Assembly: GCA_047601185.1 (NCBI GenBank)
Contig: JASGJS010000001.1
Span: forward strand, 682,001-746,000
Reading direction: 5' to 3'
Source: JASGJS01 sp047601185
GTDB taxonomy: Bacteria; Pseudomonadota; Gammaproteobacteria; JAURND01
DNA length: 64,000 nucleotides
Made by a program: the position numbers and the translations under genes. A model generated the notes under the pieces. The model saw nothing but the letters and a program-made list of their open reading frames with translations. It had not been told where the DNA came from and did not search any database. Shown here piece by piece: positions 45,962-54,314 of this stretch; the first letter of the stretch is position 1, and each line of letters starts with the position of its first letter.

Positions 45962-47447
45962 ATATTGTGCGCATTACCGACGATGCAACGATTTCACTTT
46001 TGATGGTGACTTGTTTGTAGTCTGCTGTGGCATAGTGTGCATTACGTGTTAATTCTCCGATAGCATAAAGATTTTTTGAATTTTTTGTTCTAAAATTTTC
46101 AAAATTTATCTCAATACCTCCTAATGTATGTGGCTGTATGATTTTATGATGAATCATGCGTTGAAAAAGTGGAACTAGGGAGGCATCATAACCTGGGCCT
46201 GTGCAATTGAATAAATAGGTGCTAGAGAGATTTTTATTGGGTAGAAAAGAGATATATTTTTTGCCCTGCTTTGCAATATGGGTGAGTCCTCCATAAATAT
46301 CTAATTGACCCCTTTTTAACAACTGCCTTATTTGATAAGCATTTTCTAAAGGGAATGCCGTTAAGTATGTCAAAAAGAGGCTTTGATATTGTGCTAAGAA
46401 TTGTTGTTTATCTGATAAGCTCAATAAATTCCATATAAAAGGAGTCAAACTGTAGAGAGCAAATAAAACTTGTTGCCACGGTTTATGATTAGATTCCGCA
46501 GAGAGAATTTCTTTGTCGAGCCAGTCTAAGGGTGAGATGTCAACAATAGATTTGGGGATTATTTCATAAGTGAGCGTTTTATTTTCAGATTCACTAAGTT
46601 CTTTCCAGAAAAGCTGTAATAATTTTTCCAAAGATAGTGTTGATCGACCATTGTGGGTAAGGTGGTTCAAATTTTCTATCGTTAAATGCCGTAGCGTATA
46701 GGATGGAATTTCTTTGGCTAGAACTGCGGGTAACAATCCACTTCGTGAAACCAGTGAGATATTGCCTTGATGTTCTTGCGAAACGAGTTTTAAGACACAA
46801 TCAATTGCTGTTAAGCGGGTCCCAATGATAACGACATCTTCATCTCGAGCAATCGGCTGATAGATTTCTCTATCCCAAGGGTCATGAAAGTATCCCTTTT
46901 GGCCTATGAAATGTCGATAAGTTGAAGTCGGCAAGTGCCCGGTGCAAAGGATAGCATAATCGCAATGGTATTGTCCTTTGGATGTAACAATCAGATATCG
47001 ATCTTCAGCCGCGTGTTGAATATCGGTCACTTCACATTGGGTATGATATTTAATTAAAACGCCGTTTGTTTCTTCCTCTTGTCGGAGTTTGTGAGCGATG
47101 TCTTTTAAATATTCACCAAAATAATAACGAGGGGGGAAGTCAGTAATGTTCTGACGATGAATGGATTGTTGTAACCATTGAGTGAAAGAGATGCACTCTT
47201 GTGCGGGGGACTCCATAAGATGTTTTGGTAAGTTGACAATGTAGTGATCTTCTTCGTATGCATAAGGTAAGCCAACCCCAAGTTTATCATTTTTTTCAAA
47301 AATAAAAATCTCGGTGCTTTCTGCAAAATTTTGTTGATGTAATGCTTTAACTAGATGTGTTAATACAGAGATTGCTGCTGGGCCTCCCCCAATAATTGCA
47401 ATTTTAATTTTCCTTTCTGTGGAGTTTACATTCTGCTGAAAGTGCAT
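45933..47447 (-). CDS. FAD/NAD(P)-binding oxidoreductase (NAD_binding_9 family)
   Basis: A 504-residue flavoprotein-type protein. It has an N-terminal Rossmann motif AIIGGGPAAISVLTHLV (about 16-32), FEKNDKLGVGLPYA, the INVNLP-type segment DHYIVNLPKHLMESPA, CTGHLPTS, a second nucleotide-binding stretch DVVIIGTRLTAIDCV, and a C-terminal LYAIGELTRNA. This matches the FAD-NAD(P)-binding family often annotated as 'FAD/NAD(P)-binding protein' or HpyO-like. The substrate is unknown. It is the first gene of a unit with the PAS kinase, with which it overlaps, so sensing and oxidation are probably linked. An AGAG site precedes the ATG. Confidence 0.85.
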   Translation of the reverse strand: MHFQQNVNSTERKIKIAIIGGGPAAISVLTHLVKALHQQNFAESTEIFIFEKNDKLGVGLPYAYEEDHYIVNLPKHLMESPAQECISFTQWLQQSIHRQNITDFPPRYYFGEYLKDIAHKLRQEEETNGVLIKYHTQCEVTDIQHAAEDRYLIVTSKGQYHCDYAILCTGHLPTSTYRHFIGQKGYFHDPWDREIYQPIARDEDVVIIGTRLTAIDCVLKLVSQEHQGNISLVSRSGLLPAVLAKEIPSYTLRHLTIENLNHLTHNGRSTLSLEKLLQLFWKELSESENKTLTYEIIPKSIVDISPLDWLDKEILSAESNHKPWQQVLFALYSLTPFIWNLLSLSDKQQFLAQYQSLFLTYLTAFPLENAYQIRQLLKRGQLDIYGGLTHIAKQGKKYISFLPNKNLSSTYLFNCTGPGYDASLVPLFQRMIHHKIIQPHTLGGIEINFENFRTKNSKNLYAIGELTRNAHYATADYKQVTIKSEIVASSVMRTICGTRIHERY

Positions 47448-47684
47448 TTATTGATCTCTATAAGTCTTCGTTTTTGTTATATTAAGGGAGTACAGGATTT
47501 TTACCAAATACAAAGAGAATAAGCAAGTTTTATGCGAAATACTTCATAGTCTGAAATTTAGATACCAATGATTATGAAATAAGTTGTATTAAGTATTCAT
47601 TTTTTATATGCCATGAGTCTCGAATGGTAGGTTGTTCTGCTATTCACTATACTTTCAATAGATAATATTTAATGAGGAGAGATT

Positions 47685-48233
47685 ATGTCTAACGCATTAT
47701 CAGGCAAAAAAATTGCCATATTAGTCGAAAATGGCTTTGAGCAATCAGAAATGACCTCCCCCAAAGCCGCTTTAGAGCAAGCTGGCGCACAAGTGGATAT
47801 CGTATCCTCTGTGAAAGATGAGGTAAAAGGCTGGCAAAAGGGCAATTGGGGAGATGCGTTTGCTGTAGACGTCCCCTTAGAGCAAGCCAGCCCGCAGCAA
47901 TATACTGCCTTGGTGCTGCCGGGTGGGGTTATGAACCCAGATTATTTGCGTTTAAACAACAAAGCCATTGAATTCATTAAGTTTTTCGTCCAACAGCAAA
48001 AACCCATCGCAGCGATTTGTCATGGTCCTTGGACGCTGATCAATGCAGGCGCGGTCAAGGGTCGCAAAATGACCTCCTGGCCGTCAATTAAGCTGGATTT
48101 GATTAATGCTGGCGCAGAATGGGTGGATCAAGAAGTGGTGCAAGACGGTCAATTGATCACCAGTCGCAAGCCGGACGACTTGCCGGCGTTTAATCAGGCG
48201 ATGATTGCTTTGTTTTCGCAAGTTGAAAGTTAG
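47685..48233 (+). CDS. DJ-1/PfpI family protein (glyoxalase/deglycase type)
   Basis: A 182-residue class I glutamine-amidotransferase-like protein of the PfpI/YhbO group. The nucleophile Cys112 is in AAICHGPW, with ILVENGFEQSEMTSPK carrying the conserved Glu near residue 19-22 and LVLPGGVMNPDYLR. Relatives detoxify methylglyoxal or act in stress protection, and older names call them proteases. GAGGAGAG precedes the ATG and a strong terminator follows the stop. A single-gene unit. Confidence 0.92.
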   Translation: MSNALSGKKIAILVENGFEQSEMTSPKAALEQAGAQVDIVSSVKDEVKGWQKGNWGDAFAVDVPLEQASPQQYTALVLPGGVMNPDYLRLNNKAIEFIKFFVQQQKPIAAICHGPWTLINAGAVKGRKMTSWPSIKLDLINAGAEWVDQEVVQDGQLITSRKPDDLPAFNQAMIALFSQVES

Positions 48234-48251
48234 TTGGCTGTCTCTTTGGAA

Positions 48252-48284
48252 GGGGGGGGACAAATTGTCCCCCCCCGTTTTGTT
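48252..48284 (+). terminator. Rho-independent terminator after the DJ-1 family gene
   Basis: Eight G, ACAA, one base, TTGT and eight C form a 12-bp perfect stem with a minimal loop, followed by GTTTTGTT. It starts 18 bases after the stop codon. Confidence 0.85.
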
Positions 48285-48373
48285 CATTAAATGCAGATTT
48301 TTGATTTATTCGGTATTGTCATTTTTCATGGAACAAGTATGATGAGCTTCTCAAAAATTCTCAAATAGAATAA

Positions 48374-48797
48374 ATGAACTACGCTCATTATGACACGCCA
48401 TGGAAAAATGTTTTAAAACATTTTCTACAAGCTTTTATGGAACTTTGTTTACCTACAGTGGCGGCAGAAATTAACTGGTCTAAAGGTTATACTTTTCTAG
48501 ATAAAGAGCTCAATGCTGATAAAATATGGTCAAAGTGTTGAACAGTTAGAGGAGAAGAAACAAGTGAGATATGTTACTTCAGTGGAACGCATGTATATAC
48601 AAAGAGGCCGACAGCAAGGTCTACAGAAAGGCAAACAACAAGGAGAAGCCGCTGTTTTGATGCGGCTATTACAGCGTCGTTTTGGTGATAACTCAAAGGC
48701 TTATGAGCAACGTATCCACGAGGCCGATGTCACGACATTACTTGCAATAGAAGAGAGGATTCTAGAGGCCAAAACTTTAGAAGAAATGTTTGATTAA
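48374..48797 (+). pseudogene. Remnant of an Rpn-family (DUF4351) PD-(D/E)XK transposase
   Basis: Two overlapping pieces of one former gene. 48374-48541 encodes a 55-residue start (HYDTPWKNVLKHFLQAFMEL, then INWSKGYTFLDKEL), the typical N-terminus of Rpn/YhgA-like recombination-promoting nucleases. 48513-48797, in another frame, encodes 94 residues of the C-terminus with YVTSVERMYIQRGRQQGLQK and the DUF4351-like LLQRRFGD tail. The catalytic middle of the protein is missing, so this is a deletion remnant with a frameshift rather than an active element. Confidence 0.75.
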
Positions 48798-49189
48798 GTC
48801 GAATGGAACTGCAAAGCCGCTGAGTTAATACAATAGCGCAAGCCAGTTGGGGCTGGCCCATCTGGAAACACATGCCCCAAATGCGCATCGCAATGCGCGC
48901 ATAAGACTTCAATGCGGTGCATGCCGTGTGAGTCGTCCGGTCGGGTGATAATATTGGCGTTCTCGAAAGGTGCCGAAAAGCTCGGCCATCCACAACCCGC
49001 ATCGAATTTCTGCGTTGAGCTAAATAAAATATTCCCGCAACATAGGCAGTGGTAGTTCCCATCGCTCTGTAAATCCCAATACTGCCCAGTAAAAGGCGCT
49101 TCGGTGCCTTTTTTTCGCGTAATGGCGAATTGCTCTGGGGTGAGTTGTTGTTGCCATTCGGCATCAGTTTTATGGAGCGTATTTTTCAC
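48794..49189 (-). CDS. msrB: Peptide-methionine (R)-S-oxide reductase
   Basis: Repairs oxidised methionine (R-sulfoxide). The 131-residue protein has two zinc CxxC pairs (HCLCCGN and VLCAHCDA), the substrate block [23 protein letters not shown] and the catalytic Cys120 in [12 protein letters not shown]. The start is a GTG with AGAGGT about six bases upstream; no suitable ATG exists. Its last bases overlap the end of the Rpn remnant on the other strand. Confidence 0.96.
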   Translation of the reverse strand: MKNTLHKTDAEWQQQLTPEQFAITRKKGTEAPFTGQYWDLQSDGNYHCLCCGNILFSSTQKFDAGCGWPSFSAPFENANIITRPDDSHGMHRIEVLCAHCDAHLGHVFPDGPAPTGLRYCINSAALQFHST

Positions 49190-49333
49190 ATGTGACCTCT
49201 TAATGATACCCTTATCGGTAAGTATAGGCTATGCCTGAGACCCTTTCATTATTCAGAGGAGGGCTGCCTTTACATTTCACCTTGAAGAGGTTACAGTGCA
49301 ATTTGCGTGACTAACAATAATAAAGAGGGGATT

Positions 49334-50086
49334 ATGAGTGCAGTTAAGAGCGAGTTTTTTCAATATAATCAACATTCTACACAAAACAATATAAAGATGT
49401 GGCATCAAAATAATCAAAATGGTGCGTTGAACGCGTTTATTTTTCAAAGACTCAAAAATTTAAAGCCTGATATTTTATTAGAACTTTATGAGAAATGTGA
49501 GATCACTCGACACTACTGTCAAGCCAAGGAAATGACAGAATATTGGGATAATCTTTTAAATGGTGATCCAGGTAAAGTCTTAGGCATAGCAGAATTTAAA
49601 AATATTGCCCCTCAGAAAAAAGTTTCGAGTCTAAGCCTATTACAAAATCACTATTGGTATGCCGCAGGTGATTTAGAAAAAGCCATTGCTTATGGTTCGC
49701 ATCGGGCGCTTCAACAAAAATATCTTGAATTCTCAATGCAGGAAGCTAAACCTGTAGAAAAAGAGCGGCTGCAAGAACAATTATTAACATTGGCAAGCTT
49801 AAATGGAAGTGCGGGCTATACCTTGTTGGCAATGTTTCACTTAACAGCGGGTGACTATCAAGCTGCTCGAATGTATGCCGAAATTTCAGAACAGCTCTAT
49901 GATGATTCTAGCAATGAAATGCATAACGCAGGAACATCTTTAGAAGATTTACAAACGATTAATCTACAAATTAAAAAATACGCATTGACGCATCCCCGGA
50001 TAACATCAGTCATAAAAGCGGCTGTCGAGTCTTTCCAATTCAATAAGGGCGACGCCGAAAAGCCGTCGCCCTCAGGTCCTAAGTAA
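49334..50086 (+). CDS. Orphan protein, possible effector with an F-box-like N-terminal segment
   Basis: A 250-residue protein with no certain family. ATG 49334 is chosen because AGAGGGG lies just upstream; a GTG nine codons earlier is weaker. An early segment LKPDILLELYEKCEITRHYC followed by YWDNLL is reminiscent of F-box-like or the DUF5630 proteins of Legionella (from memory, not checked). The middle (about 95-200) has two helical pairs resembling Sel1/TPR-like repeats, YWYAAGDLEKAIAYG and FHLTAGDYQAARMYAE. No signal peptide. It converges with the gene on the minus strand, their stops overlapping by eight bases. Confidence 0.6.
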   Translation: MSAVKSEFFQYNQHSTQNNIKMWHQNNQNGALNAFIFQRLKNLKPDILLELYEKCEITRHYCQAKEMTEYWDNLLNGDPGKVLGIAEFKNIAPQKKVSSLSLLQNHYWYAAGDLEKAIAYGSHRALQQKYLEFSMQEAKPVEKERLQEQLLTLASLNGSAGYTLLAMFHLTAGDYQAARMYAEISEQLYDDSSNEMHNAGTSLEDLQTINLQIKKYALTHPRITSVIKAAVESFQFNKGDAEKPSPSGPK

Positions 50087-51137
50087 AGGATAAACTGCGA
50101 GGATTTTGGGGTTTTTTGACCCTGGTGGCTCTATTTTTGGGCTTAAGTGTTTTAGGGGCAAACGGTGGCTTTTTAGGTGCTGAAAAAAAGGCACAAGCTG
50201 GCTCTTCAGTTGTTGGCCCCGTGGTTAAGTCAGCCAGATCAGAGCTGAGACTTTTTTTAGGCGTGGAACTTTCAATAGGTGGGGGCACGTTTAACTCATT
50301 AAATATCGCTAGCAAACTTTTCTTTTTACGCGGCTTACGGCTTTTGGATTCAAGTTTTTCAACTTTAGGCTTGGCCAAGCTATACTGAGGTAATTCACCT
50401 TGCGTAATTCGCAAAGGCGGGCCTGAATATTCTTTTTCTTTTCTTTGATCTGTAAAATAAGCATCAATCACTTGTGTTTCTTCTTGGATTAACGGTTTCA
50501 AGTTTTTAAACATTTTGTCCCAAGTGGTTTGCGGAGAATTTCTCACAATCCATTCAGGGATATTAGATAAGTATAATGTGGAAGTTTTAAGCGCATGTTT
50601 TTCACACCAGTTGGCGAGTGCTTGCATGTCTTCAGAGTCGGTTAAGTCGGCTCTTCCAAAGAAAATTCTTCCTTCAGTGACTAAACGTTTGACCTGTGCG
50701 TAACTTGCTGTAGAGGCTAGAAATCCATACCCTTGGGTCAATTTTTTGTTCAATAGTTTATCTTGATCGGCAGCAGGGAATTGTAATAAGGGATCATTCT
50801 CTTCGAAGGTGCTCGAAAATTTTTTAACGAATTCAGTTGGAGTCTCTGCACTTTTAAATGCATCTTGTAGCTTTTGGTATATTCTTTGAACATTGGGATC
50901 AATATCTAAAATGATGGCCACATCGGTAGGCTTTACGGCTAAAAGGTCTAAGTTAAACCAGACTGAGAATCCAATATGTAAAGCATCCTTCTTGGGGAGT
51001 TCTGTGGCACTTAGGCTGTCGGTGATTCGTTGCAAAGTGTTGGCTTGATCCACTTCGTTACATAAAATATAAGGTGATCTTAGCTTATCAATGGGTCCTT
51101 GTTCGCTAAACTTCCGTAATTCTTTAAATTCTAACAT
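50079..51137 (-). CDS. Orphan protein with a basic C-terminal tail, possible effector
   Basis: A 352-residue protein not recognised with certainty. Residues 1-240 look like a folded alpha/beta domain: VAIILDIDPNVQRIY, GRIFFGRADLTDSEDMQALA and STLYLSNIPEWI are placed like strands of a Rossmann/methyltransferase-like fold, but the glycine-rich AdoMet motif is not evident. Residues 255-352 are Pro/Lys/Ser-rich with clusters SRKPRKKK and NRATRVKKP that resemble nuclear localisation signals. Such tails are common in effectors that enter the host nucleus, so this is suggestive only. AGGA precedes the ATG. The tail overlaps its convergent neighbour by eight bases. Confidence 0.6.
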   Translation of the reverse strand: MLEFKELRKFSEQGPIDKLRSPYILCNEVDQANTLQRITDSLSATELPKKDALHIGFSVWFNLDLLAVKPTDVAIILDIDPNVQRIYQKLQDAFKSAETPTEFVKKFSSTFEENDPLLQFPAADQDKLLNKKLTQGYGFLASTASYAQVKRLVTEGRIFFGRADLTDSEDMQALANWCEKHALKTSTLYLSNIPEWIVRNSPQTTWDKMFKNLKPLIQEETQVIDAYFTDQRKEKEYSGPPLRITQGELPQYSLAKPKVEKLESKSRKPRKKKSLLAIFNELNVPPPIESSTPKKSLSSDLADLTTGPTTEEPACAFFSAPKKPPFAPKTLKPKNRATRVKKPQNPRSLSFT

Positions 51138-51231
51138 ATGCTATCCTCATCTTTAGTTTCTTTTATATTTGCTAAAAGTAACTTATCTTTTGTGAGATTT
51201 GCAAGTTGTTTGATTAAATATTAAAGAAAGA

Positions 51232-52263
51232 TTAAGCCTTAAGGAAGTATTTTTGAACGTATCGGGATGTTATTTGGGCTAATTCGGCTGGCTGCCAACG
51301 TGGCGTGCGATCTTTATCAACCACCGCCGCTCTGATCCCTTCATAAAAATCTGGCTGACGCAAAAAGTGTTGGCATAGGGTATATTCCATCTGCATGCAC
51401 GCTGCAAAATCTAAGTGAGCGCCGCGTTTAAGTTGCTCGTAGGTGACTTTAAGGCTGGTAGGAGAGCGTGTCTGCAATATGTGTAAAGTGTCATGTGCAA
51501 TGGAAGCAGGATACTGTGCGAGTTGGTCTAAAATATCGGCTAATGAGAGTTGGTTAAAACACGTTTCGAAAAAATGTGGGTCGGAGGTGGGTGCAGGTGC
51601 AGCATGGAAAGTCTGCAGAACAGTTCGTGTTGTGAGGTGAGGATCCATTCCCCAGTCAGCTTCTTGTAAGGTATTGATGAACGTCTGAATAGCTGATGTC
51701 TCAATGACCACGTTAACCAATCCGGCTTGATAGGCCGATGCTAAATCAATAGTCGCCCCGGTCAATCCTAGATACCACCCCATAAAATGCTGACAACGCG
51801 GTAAAAAATAACTGCCACCGACATCTGGAAAATACCCAATCCCTGTTTCGGGCATGGCTAAGCGTAAATTAGCAGTGGCAACTCGATACTGGCCATGCAC
51901 GGAAATCCCTAGCCCACCGCCCATCACTATGCCATCAAGTAGGGCAATATAAGGTTTGGGGAATTCATGAATGAGTTGATTTAACTGGTATTCAACGCGA
52001 AAAAATGCTTGTGAAACTTCAGGATGATCCTTCGCGTCATAAATACTGCGAATATCCCCCCCTGCACAGAAGGCCCGTTCGCTGGCACTTTGGATAATCA
52101 CAGCTTTAATATTGGCTTGCGATTGCCACTGCTGTAAGTGGTGCGTGAGCTGTTGGCACATCGATAAAGTCAGTGCATTGAGCTGGCGCGGGCGATTGAG
52201 CGTGATCAGGCCAATGTCCCCTCGAGGGCCGGTCAAGACAGAAAATAGCAGGTCAGCGGTCAT
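51232..52263 (-). CDS. Enoyl-CoA hydratase/isomerase family protein (HIBYL-CoA hydrolase-like)
   Basis: A 343-residue crotonase-fold enzyme. It shows TLNRPRQLNALTLSM, FCAGGDIRSIYD, the oxyanion-hole GIVMGGGLGISVHGQYRVA and MPETGIGYFPDVGGSYFL, with the conserved Glu and Asp of the 3-hydroxyisobutyryl-CoA hydrolase subgroup (its C-terminal HPFL-type extension is also present). The family hydrolyses 3-hydroxyisobutyryl-CoA in valine breakdown, but members are often misnamed and the substrate is uncertain. A lone gene, between an orphan gene and the MacA-like exporter. Its promoter region is divergent with the adaptor gene. Confidence 0.88.
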   Translation of the reverse strand: MTADLLFSVLTGPRGDIGLITLNRPRQLNALTLSMCQQLTHHLQQWQSQANIKAVIIQSASERAFCAGGDIRSIYDAKDHPEVSQAFFRVEYQLNQLIHEFPKPYIALLDGIVMGGGLGISVHGQYRVATANLRLAMPETGIGYFPDVGGSYFLPRCQHFMGWYLGLTGATIDLASAYQAGLVNVVIETSAIQTFINTLQEADWGMDPHLTTRTVLQTFHAAPAPTSDPHFFETCFNQLSLADILDQLAQYPASIAHDTLHILQTRSPTSLKVTYEQLKRGAHLDFAACMQMEYTLCQHFLRQPDFYEGIRAAVVDKDRTPRWQPAELAQITSRYVQKYFLKA

Positions 52264-52348
52264 AGGCGTAGAAAAGAGGTGGAAATTTGCCTAGATTTAA
52301 TACAGAATGATAAAGCTTGTGGGTCATTATCCATTCCTAGGTGGTTTC

Positions 52349-53644
52349 ATGCATTTAGTGGTGAAAAAAACTCAAAAAAGGTCGGTTCTTCCGGAGCTGC
52401 CGAGGTTCAGGTTGTTTTTTTCGGCAATGGCTCACTACGCTCCCCTTCGTTGCGCTTTATTTGCCAAAAGTTTCCTCTGTCTCTTCATAGCGCTTGGGCT
52501 ATTATCGGCTTGTCACGCCAAAGACATTTCATCTGATGCGCAATCTTCAGGGGAATACGCGGTGACTGCTGCCTTAAAACCTTCTGTGAATCATGTTTAT
52601 TACAGTGGCACGTTGCAGCCCTTGCAAGTGTATACCGTGAGCAGCCCTGTTGATGGCATTGTGACAGAATTATTTTTTAATTATGGCGATATTGTCAGCA
52701 AAAATCAAATGCTCTTGAATATCAATTCAAGCAAATCACAACAAGATTTTGCCACAGCGATTACCAATTATATTAAAGACAAAGATCAATACATGCGCAA
52801 TAGAACCAGCTTTGAAGGCACCGAAGCGTTGTATAAAGCGCAAATTATTGATAAGCAGGATTTTTTAAGTGAAAAAAGTCAATTACAAACCAGTCAATTA
52901 GCGTATATCAATTCTACCCAAGCGCTTAAAGTGTTTCTTAAAAAAAATCCCACAGCCCCGCAAAATATTGAAGCACTTTCACTCGGTGACGTGAGTCATT
53001 TGCAAAAAATTCTGTCGCAACCGTTAACGAAAATTGCAATGATGGCGCCCAGGGGGGGGATTGTGTTAATGCCGGATAAAGAAGGGTCAGGCGGAGATGA
53101 CACGATGCTAGGCGGTAAAGCAGTTGGAGAAGGCAGTGAAGTCAAAGAAAATCAAGTGCTGCTGGGGATTGGCAATATTCAAGGCATTTCCACCACGATT
53201 AGTGTCAGTGAAAACGATGTGAATGCGATCAGGGTCGGGCAGCCAACCTTGTTAACCAGCCCTGCCTTACCTGGCATGTTGTTCTATGGAAAAGTCGCTA
53301 ATGTGGGGCGACAAGCTAAGTCTAGCCCTAATGCGATGGCGACGTTTAATGTTAAAATTGTGGTGCCGGAGATTACACCCCTTCAACGCAGCCTAATTCG
53401 CATTGGGATGACCACTAAAGTGGATATTACCATTGAAGCCCCGCCGCAAATTAAAGTCCCCATTCAAGCGGTGACCATCATCAATGGTCAAACTTTTGTG
53501 ACGGTAAAAGACGAAAAATCCGACAAAACGCGACAAGTCCCTGTTGAAACGGGAACAACCGATATGAATGAAGTGGCTATTTTAAAAGGTTTGAATCCAG
53601 GGGATAAGGTGATTGTCCGTGATACAACTGCAGCATCTTCATAA
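52349..53644 (+). CDS. MacA-like periplasmic adaptor lipoprotein of an ABC efflux system
   Basis: Membrane-fusion protein linking an inner membrane ABC permease to an outer membrane channel. The start is uncertain: ATG 52349 has AGGTGG upstream and gives 431 residues; ATG 52427 would give 405. The lipobox LGLLSAC follows a hydrophobic run FLCLFIALGLLSAC. The mature part has the biotinyl-lipoyl-like VYTVSSPVDGIVTELFFNYG, a coiled-coil hairpin (about 150-215), a second half-motif MMAPRGGIVLM and a beta-barrel with EAPPQIKVPIQAV. The segment between MHLVVKK and KSFLCLFIA is a copy of repeat family E, inserted in frame. A G8 tract lies at 53052-53059. Followed by the ATPase gene with overlap. Confidence 0.85.
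   Translation: MHLVVKKTQKRSVLPELPRFRLFFSAMAHYAPLRCALFAKSFLCLFIALGLLSACHAKDISSDAQSSGEYAVTAALKPSVNHVYYSGTLQPLQVYTVSSPVDGIVTELFFNYGDIVSKNQMLLNINSSKSQQDFATAITNYIKDKDQYMRNRTSFEGTEALYKAQIIDKQDFLSEKSQLQTSQLAYINSTQALKVFLKKNPTAPQNIEALSLGDVSHLQKILSQPLTKIAMMAPRGGIVLMPDKEGSGGDDTMLGGKAVGEGSEVKENQVLLGIGNIQGISTTISVSENDVNAIRVGQPTLLTSPALPGMLFYGKVANVGRQAKSSPNAMATFNVKIVVPEITPLQRSLIRIGMTTKVDITIEAPPQIKVPIQAVTIINGQTFVTVKDEKSDKTRQVPVETGTTDMNEVAILKGLNPGDKVIVRDTTAASS
52382..52465. repeat. Interspersed repeat, family E (copy 2), inside the adaptor gene
   Basis: Nearly identical to 29073-29154, including GGCAATGGCTCACTACGCTC. Here it is within the 5' end of the adaptor gene, in frame, and supplies about 28 codons between the initiation region and the signal-peptide hydrophobic core. 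The ATG in the repeat (52427) is in frame and could itself serve as a start. Confidence 0.85.
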
Positions 53645-54314
53645 ATCCTATCAGTTGGGGCACCATACGGTTCATGCCATCAATGATATCAGTCTCACCA
53701 TTCAGACGGGAGAATTGGTTGCGTTAATTGGCACGTCCGGCTCAGGTAAAACTTCGACCATGAATATCATTGGCTTATTAGATAAACCGGATAGCGGCCA
53801 TTATTATCTCAATGGCGAAGAGGTTTCTCAGTTGAGTGACGATGAAGCCGCGCGTTTTAGAAATCAATCCTTAGGGTTTATTTTCCAATTATTTTTTTTA
53901 CTGCCCCGACTGAATGCTTGGGAAAATGTGGCGCTTCCTTTGACGTATCGAGGGCTCGCGCGAGACGAAATGCGGCAAAAAGCGTTAGACAGTTTGGCGC
54001 AAGTGGGGTTGGCAGATCTTTATGATCATCGTCCCAATCAATTGTCGGGTGGGCAGCAACAGCGAGTGGCCATTGCGCGGGCTTTAGTCGGCAAGCCTCA
54101 CATCATTTTAGCGGATGAGCCCACCGGTTCGCTCGATTCTAAAACCGGCCAAAGTATTATGGATCTTCTGACGGAAATTAATCAACGCGAAAAAACCACT
54201 GTAATTATTGTGACGCATGATATTCATGTGGCTGAGCAATGCAATCGCATCATTCAGATTGCCGATGGAAAAATTGTCAGAGATGAACAACATCGGGCAG
54301 GCGATAGGCTATGA
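53619..54314 (+). CDS. ABC transporter ATPase (MacB/LolD type)
   Basis: The nucleotide-binding subunit of the exporter, 231 residues from a GTG at 53619 with AGGTGAT upstream (a TTG two codons earlier is also in frame). Walker A GTSGSGKT at 38-45, signature LSGGQQQRVAIARAL, Walker B IILADEPTGSLDSKTG, His-loop VTHD. It resembles the MacB/LolD subgroup but, unlike E. coli MacB, the ATPase and permease are separate proteins. The start lies inside the adaptor gene and the end overlaps the permease by four bases. Confidence 0.93.
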   Translation: MIQLQHLHKSYQLGHHTVHAINDISLTIQTGELVALIGTSGSGKTSTMNIIGLLDKPDSGHYYLNGEEVSQLSDDEAARFRNQSLGFIFQLFFLLPRLNAWENVALPLTYRGLARDEMRQKALDSLAQVGLADLYDHRPNQLSGGQQQRVAIARALVGKPHIILADEPTGSLDSKTGQSIMDLLTEINQREKTTVIIVTHDIHVAEQCNRIIQIADGKIVRDEQHRAGDRL

